This document shows, piece after piece, positions 21,574 through 21,741 of a DNA stretch of 21,741 nt; within the stretch, counting starts at the first letter, position 1; each line of letters opens with the position of its first letter. Origin of the DNA: Clostridium grantii DSM 8605 (lineage in GTDB: Bacteria; Bacillota; Clostridia; Clostridiales; Clostridiaceae); assembly GCF_900129965.1 (NCBI RefSeq), contig NZ_FQXM01000039.1:1-21741 (forward strand). The letters are read 5' to 3'. Below the pieces are notes generated by a model. It worked only from the letters and a program-made list of their open reading frames with translations, was not told where the DNA came from and ran no database searches. The translations under genes and the position numbers were made by a program.

Positions 21574-21741
21574 TTGAACAAACGAATAAGGAAATTAATT
21601 GATAATTTAATGTATATCTTGAACTCAAAACTGTTAAATGAGTTAGCTATAAAAGCTAAATTTCTAATAAAAGATAGCAAATTCACTCCAGAAAAATTTA
21701 TAAGTTTATGTGTGTTTTCAAATAATCATTTATGTGAAAAT
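21574..21741 (+). mobile_element. IS4-family transposase, 5' end (partial)
   Basis: The plus strand is open from a TTG at 21574 (a stop lies just before it) to the window edge, 56 codons. The product has KRIRKLIDNLMYILNSKLLN, then FLIKDSKFTPEKFISLCVF, the helical N-terminal region of Clostridium IS4-type transposases. The left end of the insertion sequence probably lies within about 21440-21570, where GGTTAA...TTAACC (21478-21499) is a short inverted repeat, but its exact terminus cannot be fixed from this window. Confidence 0.65.

Overview
The window is strongly AT-rich and reads like a Clostridium-type low-GC Firmicute. Ribosome binding sites are GGAGG-like, TTG and GTG starts are common, and the families present (AbrB/SpoVT, DUF4190, DUF5412, DtxR-type repressor, FMN-binding lipoprotein, slipin, IS1595 and IS4 transposases) fit that group. 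All identifications come from reading the sequence; no database search was possible.

Positions 1-6930 are a phage-like module. A control region at 5991-6136 separates a leftward Cro-like gene from a rightward repressor gene. It holds two promoters and three related 18-bp palindromic sites, arranged like a lambdoid switch. Leftward from it run a Rad50/SMC-like ATPase, a phage replisome organizer with iteron-like palindromes inside its coding sequence, a DnaC-type helicase loader, and two tandem AbrB genes that overlap by 16 nt. Further left are a possible membrane/zinc-ribbon fusion, a DUF4190 membrane protein and the start of a sigma-70-family gene. To the right of the repressor, a 52-codon leftward gene overlaps the repressor stop codon and has a promoter abutting a LexA-type box. 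The repressor has no protease domain, so this small gene is a candidate SOS-induced antirepressor. No integrase, structural or lysis gene is visible, so this may be a remnant or one edge of a larger element.

Positions 6930-14400 are a leftward accessory region with many broken genes: an Rpn nuclease C-terminal remnant, a membrane protein, a SAM methyltransferase, an IS1595 transposase remnant, a YdcF fragment, an intact two-gene ABC exporter, a slipin gene with an internal deletion, a YfjL-like protein and a DUF5412 protein. Positions 14600-16500 hold a beheaded DtxR-type regulator, a DtxR-box-like palindrome, and a rightward pair: an iron/heme-type substrate-binding lipoprotein and an FMN-binding lipoprotein, without a permease or ATPase. 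Positions 16640-21741 hold a GGDEF diguanylate cyclase, a broken MalT/LuxR-type STAND regulator fused by deletion to an unknown C-terminal fragment, a GNAT acetyltransferase, a hypothetical protein, and the 5' end of an IS4-type transposase.

Several short repeat families thread through the window. One is a hairpin family of about 100 bp with TAGG(T/G)ATCCC termini, present as two full copies and three isolated arms. Others are a single 197-bp inverted-repeat element, a 37-bp repeat next to a structured segment, and a repeat of about 75 bp. Together with the many gene fragments, they suggest a region that gains and loses DNA repeatedly.
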